In this document: positions 1-6,771 of the stretch, piece by piece
How positions within the stretch are numbered: the stretch's first letter is position 1
Layout of the letters: every line of letters starts with the position of its first letter
Assembly (NCBI GenBank): GCA_030642885.1
Contig: DAOWMX010000054.1
Location: 1 to 10,045 of the forward strand
Direction: 5' to 3'
Length of the DNA stretch: 10,045 bases
Origin: Anaerolineales bacterium
Lineage (GTDB): Bacteria; Chloroflexota; Anaerolineae; Anaerolineales; E44-bin32
Program-made: the position numbers and the translations under genes
Notes under the pieces: model-generated
Seen by the model: the letters and a program-made list of their open reading frames with translations, nothing else
Databases searched by the model: none
What the model was told of the DNA's origin: nothing

Positions 1-693
1 CTACGGACGAATTGGTTGACATTCCTCGGAAAGGATTCGCGGTTGCAGCGTACCGAATAGACGATCGTACTCACTCGCCCAGTTGTTTAGTTGATTCAGA
101 TCATAATCATAGAAGGCATACAAGGCATAGGTAGGAGCATTAGCGACTTGGGGGTATATCTCACGAAGGTCCTCATTAAATTCAAATTCCCAGTAGTGCT
201 CTGTGAGAGTTACTCCAATTTCAACGATGGCATCCCGCAAGTCTTTATCAGTGGAAATTTGCCAATCCAGGGCTAATCCCGTTGTAACCAGGAGTACTCG
301 AGGGTTGACACCGATCATCTGAGCACGACTTTTATTCCAAAAGTAATATGCAAGGTTCCGTTCTTCATTATCGGAATCTTCCCAGGTGTACTGTGCCCAC
401 CCAGGATGATTTGTTTCAAGAGCCTGTTGTAATACGTCAATGGCTTCCCATACTCCTAATTCCAGACCGGGGTTGACGTTATCATAAACGGCATAATCTA
501 TCACATGAACATAATCGGAAGGTATTGGAGTGCAAGTAGGTAAAGGGGGCTCAGTGGGCAGCTGTGTTGATATGGCCGTGGGTGTAGGAGTGTCCTGGAT
601 CGGGGAAGGGGGCGCTTCGGCAGGAATGCCGGTGCAGGAGGTTAAGAATATTAGACCCATGACAAAGAATGAAGCCATAAATTGACGGTTCAT
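1..693 (-). CDS. Putative secreted lipoprotein of unknown function
   Basis: A complete 230-residue protein; its TAG stop is the first three bases of the window. The N-terminus is a lipoprotein signal peptide: a hydrophobic stretch at about residues 5-17 and the lipobox LTSC, with Cys20 as the predicted lipidated residue. Residues 21-58 form a Pro/Thr-rich flexible linker (repeated TPTPT, PTEPP-like units), a style common in Anaerolineae surface proteins. The remaining ~170 residues are acidic and rich in Tyr, Trp and Asn; I recognise no domain. The start is supported by AGAGGAG (699-705 on the minus strand) 5 nt before the ATG. It is transcribed in the same direction as the 80-residue gene upstream, but a gap of almost 200 bases separates them, so a shared operon is uncertain. 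It probably acts tethered to the outer face of the membrane, possibly binding something. That it is a real lipoprotein is fairly certain; its function is unknown. Confidence 0.85.
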   Translation of the reverse strand: MNRQFMASFFVMGLIFLTSCTGIPAEAPPSPIQDTPTPTAISTQLPTEPPLPTCTPIPSDYVHVIDYAVYDNVNPGLELGVWEAIDVLQQALETNHPGWAQYTWEDSDNEERNLAYYFWNKSRAQMIGVNPRVLLVTTGLALDWQISTDKDLRDAIVEIGVTLTEHYWEFEFNEDLREIYPQVANAPTYALYAFYDYDLNQLNNWASEYDRLFGTLQPRILSEECQPIRP

Positions 694-889
694 GGAGACT
701 CCTCTAGCGGGTAGAAGTAAATTTTATGCCCAACTATCAACAGCATTACCCATGAGCCCTGCGGTTTCACTTCGTTATCATTCCTCCGTGAGGCTCAGAA
801 CTAGGGTGCCGAGGGGTCGGGTACAGCAGCATGATTACTACAGGATTATGAGCGCAATTGCTTATCGAGATTGGTGCTTCTATCATTCG

Positions 890-1132
890 TTATACCAAAT
901 CGATGTCTGGATCGAAATCATCAAGGCTTAGCTCGCTCAATTGAATGTCGAAGCCTTTGGCTTGCTGTTGCATTATCGAGAGTACCTCATTAAACGCCAT
1001 GAGCCGTCCAGCTTCGAACGCGAATTCTTCTGTTCCCTTTGAATTCAATCCCTTAAGGGCTTTGGATTTTAATGCCCGCTCTTTTAGGTTTTGTCCAAGA
1101 TCCTTCAGATATAACTTGTACATTCTGTCCAT
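890..1132 (-). CDS. Small acidic-tailed protein, candidate partner/immunity protein of the adjacent toxin-like remnant
   Basis: An 80-residue protein with no signal peptide or membrane helix. The N-terminal half is basic and helical (YLKDLGQNLKERALKSKALK). The middle reads FAFEAGRLMAFNEVLSIMQQQA, probably one helix. The C-terminus is strongly acidic (LSLDDFDPDIDLV). From memory, small proteins with a 'GRLMAYxEVxSLMQQQA...DPDxDLL' pattern occur directly after RHS/polymorphic-toxin genes whose C-termini resemble the neighbouring remnant, but I cannot name a family. The ATG lies 5 nt after the ancestral stop (1138-1140) of that remnant, and a GAGAGG (1145-1150, minus strand) lies inside the remnant's last codons. 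This points to tight translational coupling in the original pair. The frame is intact although the upstream gene is broken. If it is an immunity protein it would act in the cytoplasm by binding the toxin tip; that role is inference from position only. Confidence 0.6.
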   Translation of the reverse strand: MDRMYKLYLKDLGQNLKERALKSKALKGLNSKGTEEFAFEAGRLMAFNEVLSIMQQQAKGFDIQLSELSLDDFDPDIDLV

Positions 1133-1137
1133 TAGGA

Positions 1138-1545
1138 TTATTGACCTCTCGCGGATAGGATGCCCCTCATAATATCAGCAAGTTCTTGATTTCGAATCAA
1201 ATCGCCCCGCCATTTTTACAGGAGGCCGACTTGTTCAAGTTCACTCAACAGCCCCCAATTGTCAACCGCTGAAGCAGGATCTAAAAGCTTATTCTCGTGA
1301 ACCCTTACATTTTCTAAGTAACTCTTATGGGCTTTTTCAATCTCAGATGTAGAGCCATTGCGATAGTTCCCGTAACTCTCACTGTGGCGACCACCTGAGC
1401 GCGCTTCCTCATATGCACTATTAAGGGAGGAACTTGAACCAGAACCAACTAGCGATGAAGCCAGCTGCTCGATGATCGCCGATCCGCTGGCTACTCCCAC
1501 CGCGCTAGCAGCGGATAATTCCGCGACGCCTAACGCAACTGCATA
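1138..1545 (-). pseudogene. Broken C-terminal tip of an RHS/polymorphic-toxin-like protein
   Basis: An open frame runs from 1545 with no ATG, only an internal GTG at 1500 lacking a Shine-Dalgarno sequence. It begins just after a stop at 1548-1546. It encodes an Ala/Gly/Val-rich hydrophobic stretch (AVALGVAELSAASAVGVASG), a Gly/Ser linker, then GGRHSESYGNYRNGSTSEIE, KAHKSYLENVRVHENKLLDP and WGLLSELEQVGLL. A TAA at 1218-1216 interrupts it. The same frame continues for 25 codons as KWRGDLIRNQEL then ADIMRGILSARGQ and reaches its own TAA at 1140-1138. From memory, the pattern 'GRHSGFxKNY...S..EI.K...S....I..H..KI.NP......W..L....Q..LL.KW..EI..' is a recurrent C-terminal module of RHS and related large secreted proteins. 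The tail beyond the stop matches the expected continuation, so the TAA is best read as one nonsense substitution. The large N-terminal body is absent. The alternative is a short 94-residue gene starting at GTG 1500, but it has no convincing translation signal. Confidence 0.65.
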
Positions 1546-1787
1546 TTAATACAAAAACACAACACACCCTCCATGCTGTAATATCCACGGTTCGGAACTA
1601 CGATCATTCGGGTCTTAGGTTTTGTCTCCGGCTGCGCCCATTAATTTCAAGATGATCAGATTGGGCGCTGATGATGGACGTCAAGACCTGATACGATAAG
1701 ATGCCCAAATCGAGAATTTCCTTCGACTTCAAGCTGGGTTAACATCATGCACATACAATTCCTAATGCCAAAAGAAGGGTAGACATT
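1546..1787. other. Divergent intergenic region between toxin remnant and potassium channel
   Basis: This 242-base stretch separates minus-strand DNA from plus-strand genes. Translating the minus strand in three frames shows no continuation of an RHS core upstream of the remnant, so the toxin body is really missing here rather than merely frameshifted. The plus-strand side must hold the promoter of the channel gene, but I see no convincing -35/-10 pair. AAGAAGGG (about 1771-1778) precedes the ATG at 1788 and is a good ribosome binding site. Confidence 0.5.
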
Positions 1788-2171
1788 ATGAGCGAACGAA
1801 AAATCACGAGAACTATCCCGTTATACCGGACGCTGTTCCTCGATCTGCTGTTTAACCGGAAGACGCGACCGATCTTTATTTATGGATTTCTCCTGATCGC
1901 AAGCGGAGCATTCCTTTATCACTGGTTGGAGGGTTGGCCCTGGATCGACTCGTTTTACTTTGTCGTCGTCACCCTGACGACGATCGGCTATGGGGATTTT
2001 GCACCGACGACGCCACTCACAAAATTGATTACAATATTCTATGTCCTCAACGGGGTGATTTTACTGCTGATGATATTCGATGTCGTTCGAACACAGCGGC
2101 ACTGGAATCCAGGGGGAGCATCGGAGGAGGGCGTCCTCCTTGATGAAAACCCTACTTCATCGGTAGAATAA
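1788..2171 (+). CDS. Two-TM potassium channel protein (Ion_trans_2 family)
   Basis: A 127-residue minimal potassium channel subunit. Residues 28-46 form the first membrane helix and residues 51-62 the pore helix (PWIDSFYFVVVT). Residues 64-70 are the selectivity filter TTIGYGD, the signature of potassium-selective pores, and residues 79-101 are the second helix. By family knowledge such subunits assemble as tetramers in the cytoplasmic membrane. The C-terminus after TM2 is only about 26 residues and carries no RCK/TrkA nucleotide-binding domain, so gating by NAD or nucleotides through an attached domain is not expected. The N-terminal 27 residues are basic and cytosolic. The start is backed by the AAGAAGGG upstream. 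The next full gene encodes another membrane protein on the same strand, but about 180 bases separate them. Family assignment is secure; physiological role (turgor, membrane potential) is inferred. Confidence 0.93.
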   Translation: MSERKITRTIPLYRTLFLDLLFNRKTRPIFIYGFLLIASGAFLYHWLEGWPWIDSFYFVVVTLTTIGYGDFAPTTPLTKLITIFYVLNGVILLLMIFDVVRTQRHWNPGGASEEGVLLDENPTSSVE

Positions 2172-2332
2172 GGACAGGTTTAAAAAAATCACACATAGAA
2201 AGGATTTTTAAAAAGTCGCGTTTCTTGTCGGGAACACGTTTCCTTATCCTTGTGCCAATTCTGGGCCTGGCGCTCGCCGCCGGGGATTCTCGTCGAGGAT
2301 CGAAGGTTGATGTGCGACAAGCGATTGAATAA
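2171..2332 (+). pseudogene. Possible remnant of a small membrane protein (YqhA-like first helix)
   Basis: Between the channel gene and the 228-residue gene one frame stays open from 2147 to the TAA at 2330-2332 but has no ATG or GTG at its head. From 2204 it reads IFKKSRFLSGTRFLILVPIL followed by GLALAAG, a basic flank plus a single clean hydrophobic helix, and then a short polar tail (DSRRGSKVDVRQAIE). The 'SRFL...LIPVLGLALAAG' pattern recalls the N-terminus of YqhA/UPF0114-type membrane proteins, which have further helices that are absent here. It could be a decayed fragment, a small membrane peptide starting at a TTG near 2231, or chance. Evidence is weak and depends on my memory of the family. 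Confidence 0.3.
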
Positions 2333-2350
2333 ATCCATCCATGGAGCTGA

Positions 2351-3037
2351 ATGATGACAAGCACAAATGAACAGAAGGACGTAACGGTAGAGGTCGAGGC
2401 ACAAATCCAAGAGATCCGCAAAACGATCGGCGAGCAGTGGACTGAAATCCTATCTGCGGTTTTACTCGCCGTCGTCGCCATCGGCACCGCCTGGAGCGGT
2501 TATCAATCCGCGCAGTGGGGGGGCATCCAGTCGTTACAATTCAGCAAGGCTTCCTCCCTGAGGGTCGAATCGACGCGCGCTTCCGCTTTGGGGGGGCAGT
2601 TGCTCACAATTGACATCATCCTCTTCGAGGGTTGGGTGGATGCATTCGTCGCCGAGAACGAGGATTTGTTGAGCTTCTATGAAGATCGATTCCGAGACGA
2701 GTTCAACCCGGCCTTCGAGGCCTGGGTTGCAGCCGAACCGCTCAACAACCCGGATGCACCCTCTCACCCCTTTCTCATGGAGGAGTATCAGGTCGCCTCG
2801 ATGCAGGAGGCGGAGCGATTTGAAGAAGAGGCGAGCGCTTTGTTCACCGAGGGAGAGCGGGCGAACCAGAGGAGCGATGATTATGCCTTCAGCACGGTGC
2901 TGCTGGCGACCGTGCTCTTCTTCGCCGGCATCGCCACTCGCTTCGAATGGCAGCCAATCCGCTGGGTGCTGCTCGCCATCGGCATTGGATTGCTGGCCTT
3001 TGGCATGTACACCTTGCTGAGACTGCCCATCGCCTGA
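2351..3037 (+). CDS. Uncharacterised three-helix membrane protein with long central soluble segment
   Basis: A 228-residue protein of unknown function. An N-terminal amphipathic, charged region (residues 5-29, EVEAQIQEIRKTIGEQW) leads into TM1 (about 30-52). Residues 53-178 are soluble and strongly acidic, partly helical (for example MQEAERFEEEASALFTEGER). Residues 179-197 and 202-224 are TM2 and TM3, joined by the tight turn FEWQPIR. The 'W.E.L.A.LLA.A..ATAWSGYQS..W.G.QS' opening is one I associate with hypothetical membrane proteins in Chloroflexota and Actinobacteria, resembling DUF4337 proteins in layout, but I cannot assign it firmly. Two adjacent ATGs exist (2351 and 2354). GGAG at 2343-2346 is spaced better (7 nt) for the second, so the protein may start at residue 2. 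Base composition is more GC-rich than the toxin remnant region and looks native. Confidence 0.8.
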   Translation: MMTSTNEQKDVTVEVEAQIQEIRKTIGEQWTEILSAVLLAVVAIGTAWSGYQSAQWGGIQSLQFSKASSLRVESTRASALGGQLLTIDIILFEGWVDAFVAENEDLLSFYEDRFRDEFNPAFEAWVAAEPLNNPDAPSHPFLMEEYQVASMQEAERFEEEASALFTEGERANQRSDDYAFSTVLLATVLFFAGIATRFEWQPIRWVLLAIGIGLLAFGMYTLLRLPIA

Positions 3038-3262
3038 TCCCGGGGTTGGGCTGTTTCGCACTATCTAAATTAGCGGGGTATCAAAGGTGTGAAATTGAGT
3101 TAATCACGCCAGACTCTCCTATACATGGAGGGTGATTGGTTAATAGAGGTTATTTATCCGGCGGAGGGGTTGTGTCACGAAGTGCTATGAAAACTTTTTC
3201 CGCTAAGGAAACCTTTGATTCTGGAAATTGGCCAGATACCTCACGCAAGCGTATCTATATGA
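3038..3262. other. Intergenic region upstream of the LuxR regulator
   Basis: This stretch holds a 7-bp hairpin (ACTCTCC at 3113-3119 pairing with GGAGGGT at 3127-3133, one G-T pair, 7-nt loop). It has no following T-run, so it is at best a weak terminator for the gene before it. A 9-base inverted repeat (ATCAAAGGT at 3080-3088 and ACCTTTGAT at 3211-3219) is separated by 122 bases and could be a pair of operator half-sites or chance. I see no clear promoter for the regulator and no strong Shine-Dalgarno sequence before its start. Confidence 0.3.
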
Positions 3263-5950
3263 GTGACCATGGATTCAATAAGTCCTGATTCATCCTTGAT
3301 TCTGCGGACAAAAATGCATGCGCCCGCGCTGCCATCCGATCTGGTCTCCAGAGAGCGTCTGATCAAGCGAATGGATCAGAACTTAGATCGACCGCTCACG
3401 CTGGTTTGTGCTCCAGCAGGATACGGCAAAAGCACGCTTGTGAGTCATTGGATAAAGAGCTGCAACCTTCCATTCGCCTGGCTCTCGTTAGATGCAAGTG
3501 ACAACGACCTCGAAGGTTTTCTTCATTATTTCTTCAGTGCTATACAAACCGTCTGTCCGCATTGCGCCGCGAACTTAACGGGTCAACTAAATTCAATAAA
3601 ACTGCCGGCACCCTTATGGTCAAATTACGTGCTCAACGAGCTGGAAGAAAGCGATCAACGGTTCGTACTGGTTCTCGATGACTATCATGAAATCCGTAAC
3701 TCGGATATCCACGACTTCTTGGCCGGGCTTTTGGGACATCCGTCAAGCTCCATGCACCTGGCGCTCATCTGTAGACGAGACCCCCCTCTTCCACTCCATC
3801 GATTACGTGCACGCAACTTGATCACCGAAATGCGATCGCGATCCCTCCGTTTCACACAAGCTGAGACACACGAGTTTATCTTCGCGAAGATGGGGTCGGA
3901 GTATGACACACTCGAATTGGATAAATTCACGGGCAGGCTGGAGGGCTGGGCTGCAGGGTTGCGTTTGCTCCTTCTGGCATATAGAGAACAACCTGAAATT
4001 CCGCTCGATGAGCTCTCGGACATACCTGGGGCCGCGGGTATTGCTCGCTTCCTGGCTAACGAAGTCATAAATAAACTACCCAAAGAGTTTCGTGAGATCC
4101 TCTTGCGATCCTCCATTATGGATCGATTCTCTGCGTCCCTATGCGAAGCGCTTTTCACGCCGGAAGAGATGGATTCGATGGAGATGAGCGGGGAGGATTT
4201 CATTGAGCGACTTGAGGCGGCCAATCTGTTCGTAGTAGACCTGGATGATGAACAAAGGGGGCTCCGATACCACCACATGTTTCGAGATGCACTGGGTGAA
4301 CTCTTAATCCAGGAAAAGGGTGCGGTGTATATTGCTCAATTGCACCAGAGAGCAAGCAATTGGCTCTCTCAGAATTGCTTCATTGATGAGGCCATTCGCC
4401 ATGCCTTATCGGCAAATGATTACGATGGTGCAGTTTCTTTGGTACAGGAACATCGCCAAGAACGCATGAATCATGAGTGTTGGACCGACCTTAAGCGATG
4501 GCTCCGAATGTTTCCTGATGAAGTTGTCGAGGAACAACCCGAGTTGCTCATCACAAAAGCATGGATCTTCAACACCCAGCAATTTTGGGAAAAGGAGATG
4601 GATATCCTCGATAGGTTGGAGACGAAGGAACCTTCCGATTCTATTCTTGGCGAATCGCTGGCTTTAAGGGCCAATCTGGCAGCGTGGGCTGGAGATGCGG
4701 AGAAATCCCTGGCTTTAGCAGATCGAGGGTTAGATCTTCTGCCTGAAGAATGTACATATGCGCGAACCGCGGCCGTCATGTTCAAAGCATGGTCTACTCA
4801 TTTACTAGGTAATGGTGAGGTAGCCTTCAGGCTACTTGATGATGCTATCGCGCAGACTAGATCCAGGGAATTGGCATCTCATCCATTATTACATTTCGCA
4901 TCCTGTGTGCTTAGCTATCGTGATGCCGACTTGCCTGCTTTATTTGATTCTGCTAACAAGTATTTACGTTCCGGCCAAGAAGGAGGAGCGAGTGAAAGCG
5001 AGGCCATTGGAAACTATTTTCTTGGTCTTGCTTCTTACTATCAGAATGACATGCTTAGAGCACAGGAATACTTTGAAAAAAGTTTAAGCAAAGGACCGTT
5101 CTTCTCGATGATTTATTATGTCCAATGCGTATGTGCTTTGGAATTAACTCAGTATGCTCTCGGGAAAAGAGACGCAATCAAGGAGCTGCTTCTTACAAAC
5201 CACCAGCTTCTGAAAGAGGTAGGGAATCCGGGATTGACTTACTACCTCGACGCACTTGAGGCGCAGTTGAACTTGTACAAAAAGAACCTACCGGATGCAA
5301 TTCGTTGGGCGACGAGTGTTGAACTTAAAACAATCGACCCATCCACATTGTTTTTATATCCCCCCGTGACCAAAATTAAAGTGCTGATCGAAATCAATAC
5401 ACATAGCAGCAGAGACCGGGCAGTTGCTTTGTGCAGCCAATTGCTTGAATCTGCAAGATTCACGCATAACACTCGCTTAGCAATCGAACTGCTCGCTCTG
5501 CATGCCATCCTCGACCAGGACAGAGGGAAGCCTGAGGATGCACGAGCCCACCTGGAAGAAGCGCTTCGTCTCGCCGAGCCCGGTGGGTGGATGCGAGTAT
5601 TCGTCGATGTGGGGCCGCGTCTCGTTCCATTGCTTCAGATCTCCCGGCGAGATGACGTTTCCACGGATTTCATTGATCAGATCGTAACTGCGATTGAAGA
5701 ATCCAATTCTAGTAAAATAGCGTCAGAAGATGATGAACGTGAAGATCCCCTGACCCGTCGGGAGTTGGTAGTCATAGAATTACTGGCAGAAGACCTCACC
5801 AATCATGAAATAGCGGATAGATTATCGATCACCACGGGTACTGTGAAGCAGCATATCTACCACATTTACCAGAAACTCAATGTGAAGCGCCGGTATCAAG
5901 CAGTAAGAGCAGCTAGAGAAAAGGGCATCTTGCCAAAAGAAACCGCGTAA
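3263..5950 (+). CDS. MalT-like LuxR-family transcriptional regulator with N-terminal STAND ATPase
   Basis: An 895-residue cytoplasmic regulator with the three-part architecture of MalT-type (LAL) activators. The N-terminus has the typical entry (LILRTKMHAP...LVSRERLIKRM) and the Walker A loop APAGYGKST at residues 50-58. The conserved AWLSLDASDND follows, and then Walker B with VLVLDDYHEI at 135-144. The middle (about 380-800) is a helical, TPR-like region that in this family senses ligand or partner. The C-terminus (about 830-890) is a GerE/LuxR DNA-binding HTH: LTRRELVVIELLAEDLTNHE, IADRLSITTGTVKQHIYHIY, QKLNVKRR. Family members switch from an ADP-bound to an ATP-bound oligomer to activate promoters. 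The start may be GTG 3263 or ATG 3269; neither has a good Shine-Dalgarno sequence, and ATG 3269 fits the usual family N-terminus equally well. The signal and targets are unknown. The 78-residue gene 326 bases downstream is a plausible target or partner. Length and motifs look intact. Confidence 0.95.
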   Translation: MTMDSISPDSSLILRTKMHAPALPSDLVSRERLIKRMDQNLDRPLTLVCAPAGYGKSTLVSHWIKSCNLPFAWLSLDASDNDLEGFLHYFFSAIQTVCPHCAANLTGQLNSIKLPAPLWSNYVLNELEESDQRFVLVLDDYHEIRNSDIHDFLAGLLGHPSSSMHLALICRRDPPLPLHRLRARNLITEMRSRSLRFTQAETHEFIFAKMGSEYDTLELDKFTGRLEGWAAGLRLLLLAYREQPEIPLDELSDIPGAAGIARFLANEVINKLPKEFREILLRSSIMDRFSASLCEALFTPEEMDSMEMSGEDFIERLEAANLFVVDLDDEQRGLRYHHMFRDALGELLIQEKGAVYIAQLHQRASNWLSQNCFIDEAIRHALSANDYDGAVSLVQEHRQERMNHECWTDLKRWLRMFPDEVVEEQPELLITKAWIFNTQQFWEKEMDILDRLETKEPSDSILGESLALRANLAAWAGDAEKSLALADRGLDLLPEECTYARTAAVMFKAWSTHLLGNGEVAFRLLDDAIAQTRSRELASHPLLHFASCVLSYRDADLPALFDSANKYLRSGQEGGASESEAIGNYFLGLASYYQNDMLRAQEYFEKSLSKGPFFSMIYYVQCVCALELTQYALGKRDAIKELLLTNHQLLKEVGNPGLTYYLDALEAQLNLYKKNLPDAIRWATSVELKTIDPSTLFLYPPVTKIKVLIEINTHSSRDRAVALCSQLLESARFTHNTRLAIELLALHAILDQDRGKPEDARAHLEEALRLAEPGGWMRVFVDVGPRLVPLLQISRRDDVSTDFIDQIVTAIEESNSSKIASEDDEREDPLTRRELVVIELLAEDLTNHEIADRLSITTGTVKQHIYHIYQKLNVKRRYQAVRAAREKGILPKETA

Positions 5951-6275
5951 ACCCCTCTCTGACGCATCCATTATCCAGATCTGATCCCGCCAAACTATTA
6001 GACGAATAAATACCAGGTTGATCATCCAGCCGCGCATTCACCCTGAAATTAATCCGGTCTTCGAGCAGCGCGGTCGCCCTGGTCCAATTGTGAATCTATC
6101 CCTCTCAATATCCGAGAATTTATGACCCCGAATATAACTTTTCTATAACTGTTTTCACTTCTCACCTGCATTTCAGGATAATAAGCTGGCTATCATAAGA
6201 ATGGAGCAGTCCAGTTTAGTAATAAGAATAAGAATCGTAAGCGCATTCGCTTGATTCCTCGTAGACGGGAACGAA
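5951..6275. other. Intergenic region between regulator and 78-residue protein
   Basis: A stretch of 325 bases with no gene I can support. It is AT-rich between about 6110 and 6240 and includes AT runs such as TATAACTTTTCTATAACTG around 6132-6150, where a promoter for the next gene is likely, though I cannot pick out -35/-10 elements with confidence. A short perfect hairpin (AAGCG at 6239-6243, loop CATT, CGCTT at 6248-6252) lies 23 bases before the next start codon. No terminator with a T-run is visible after the regulator. Confidence 0.4.
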
Positions 6276-6512
6276 ATGGACAAAACGCAAACGTATCGAA
6301 TTCGAGTACGGGGGTATCTGGATGATAGCTATTCAGACCGCTTGCATGGCATGACAATCACACCAGTGGAACAGGAGGATGACAACGGAGAAACCTTCCT
6401 CTATGGCCAGCTTCCAGATCAAGCCGCATTAGCAGGCGTGATGTCTTACCTGTATGACCTGCAGCTTCCGGTCGTCACGGTTGAGATCGTTGGAGATGAA
6501 GAGGGCGAGTGA
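6276..6512 (+). CDS. Conserved small acidic protein of unknown function
   Basis: A 78-residue soluble protein. It opens with a predicted beta strand (TYRIRVRGYLDDSYSDRLHG), continues with MTITPVEQEDDNGETFLYG, then QLPDQAALAGVMSYLYDLQL, and ends PVVTVEIVGDEEGE. The alternating pattern strand-strand-strand-helix-strand suggests a small alpha/beta fold, perhaps ferredoxin- or ACT-like. From memory, proteins reading 'YRI.V.G.LD..WSDWF.G..I...E.GET.L.G...DQAALHGLL..IRDLGLPLLSV' are frequent in Chloroflexota, often near LuxR-type regulators, with no assigned function. ATG 6276 has only a weak ribosome site (ACGGGAACGA). The C-terminal acidic tail (GDEEGE) is typical. It may work with, or be controlled by, the preceding regulator; that is inference from position. 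Confidence 0.82.
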   Translation: MDKTQTYRIRVRGYLDDSYSDRLHGMTITPVEQEDDNGETFLYGQLPDQAALAGVMSYLYDLQLPVVTVEIVGDEEGE

Positions 6513-6560
6513 ACTGCAGCCTAGAAACCAACTCGACGGCCGGAAAGATGATCACCACTC

Positions 6561-6615
6561 ACGCTCCTGGGACGACGTGGCAACACCCCGCAGGAAGCCT
6601 TGTCGTGAGGAGCGT
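6561..6615. repeat. Interrupted inverted repeat, possible structured RNA element
   Basis: ACGCTCCT (6561-6568) pairs perfectly with AGGAGCGT (6608-6615). After a small internal loop (GGGA against TG), CGAC (6573-6576) pairs with GTCG (6602-6605). The apical 25 bases hold a further AGG/CCT mini-stem. It lies in the 259-base gap between the 78-residue gene and the DUF1269 gene. There is no T-run after it, so it does not look like an ordinary terminator. Whether it is transcribed is unknown. Confidence 0.35.
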
Positions 6616-6759
6616 AAATTTAGAAATCTACAATAACCCGAACGCATTGCCGATCGATTGAAGTAAAAAAAGAGAGGGTCGAATAAGATAATAGCGAAGT
6701 AGGACCTACCAGAACTCAATACAATTGTCGTGGAGAAAAATTCCACAGATAATTTTAAT

Positions 6760-6765
6760 AAGGAG
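6760..6765 (+). promoter_or_regulatory. Ribosome binding site fixing the start of the DUF1269 gene
   Basis: AAGGAG lies 6 nt before ATG 6772. This decides for ATG 6772 over the upstream in-frame GTG at 6730, which would add 14 polar residues unlike this family. The GTG also lies in a small hairpin (GTGGA 6730-6734 with TCCAC 6742-6746). Confidence 0.85.
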
Positions 6766-6771
6766 ATTCAT

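Noticed and set aside
692..931. A 79-residue plus-strand open frame between the lipoprotein and the 80-residue gene
   Set aside because: It starts across the lipoprotein's start codon and ends inside the minus-strand 80-residue gene; its composition is low-complexity Arg/Tyr/Ser with no ribosome site or recognisable pattern.
2534..3061. A 175-residue minus-strand frame opposite the three-TM protein gene
   Set aside because: It is a shadow of the plus-strand gene: no membrane or domain pattern, while the plus-strand frame shows clear helices and a ribosome site.
3259..3288. ATG 3259 as the start of the LuxR regulator
   Set aside because: It is out of frame and hits a stop within ten codons; the in-frame options are GTG 3263 and ATG 3269.
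6730..6771. GTG 6730 as the start of the DUF1269 protein
   Set aside because: ATG 6772 has AAGGAG at ideal spacing and gives the family's usual N-terminus; the extra 14 residues are polar and lie over a small hairpin.
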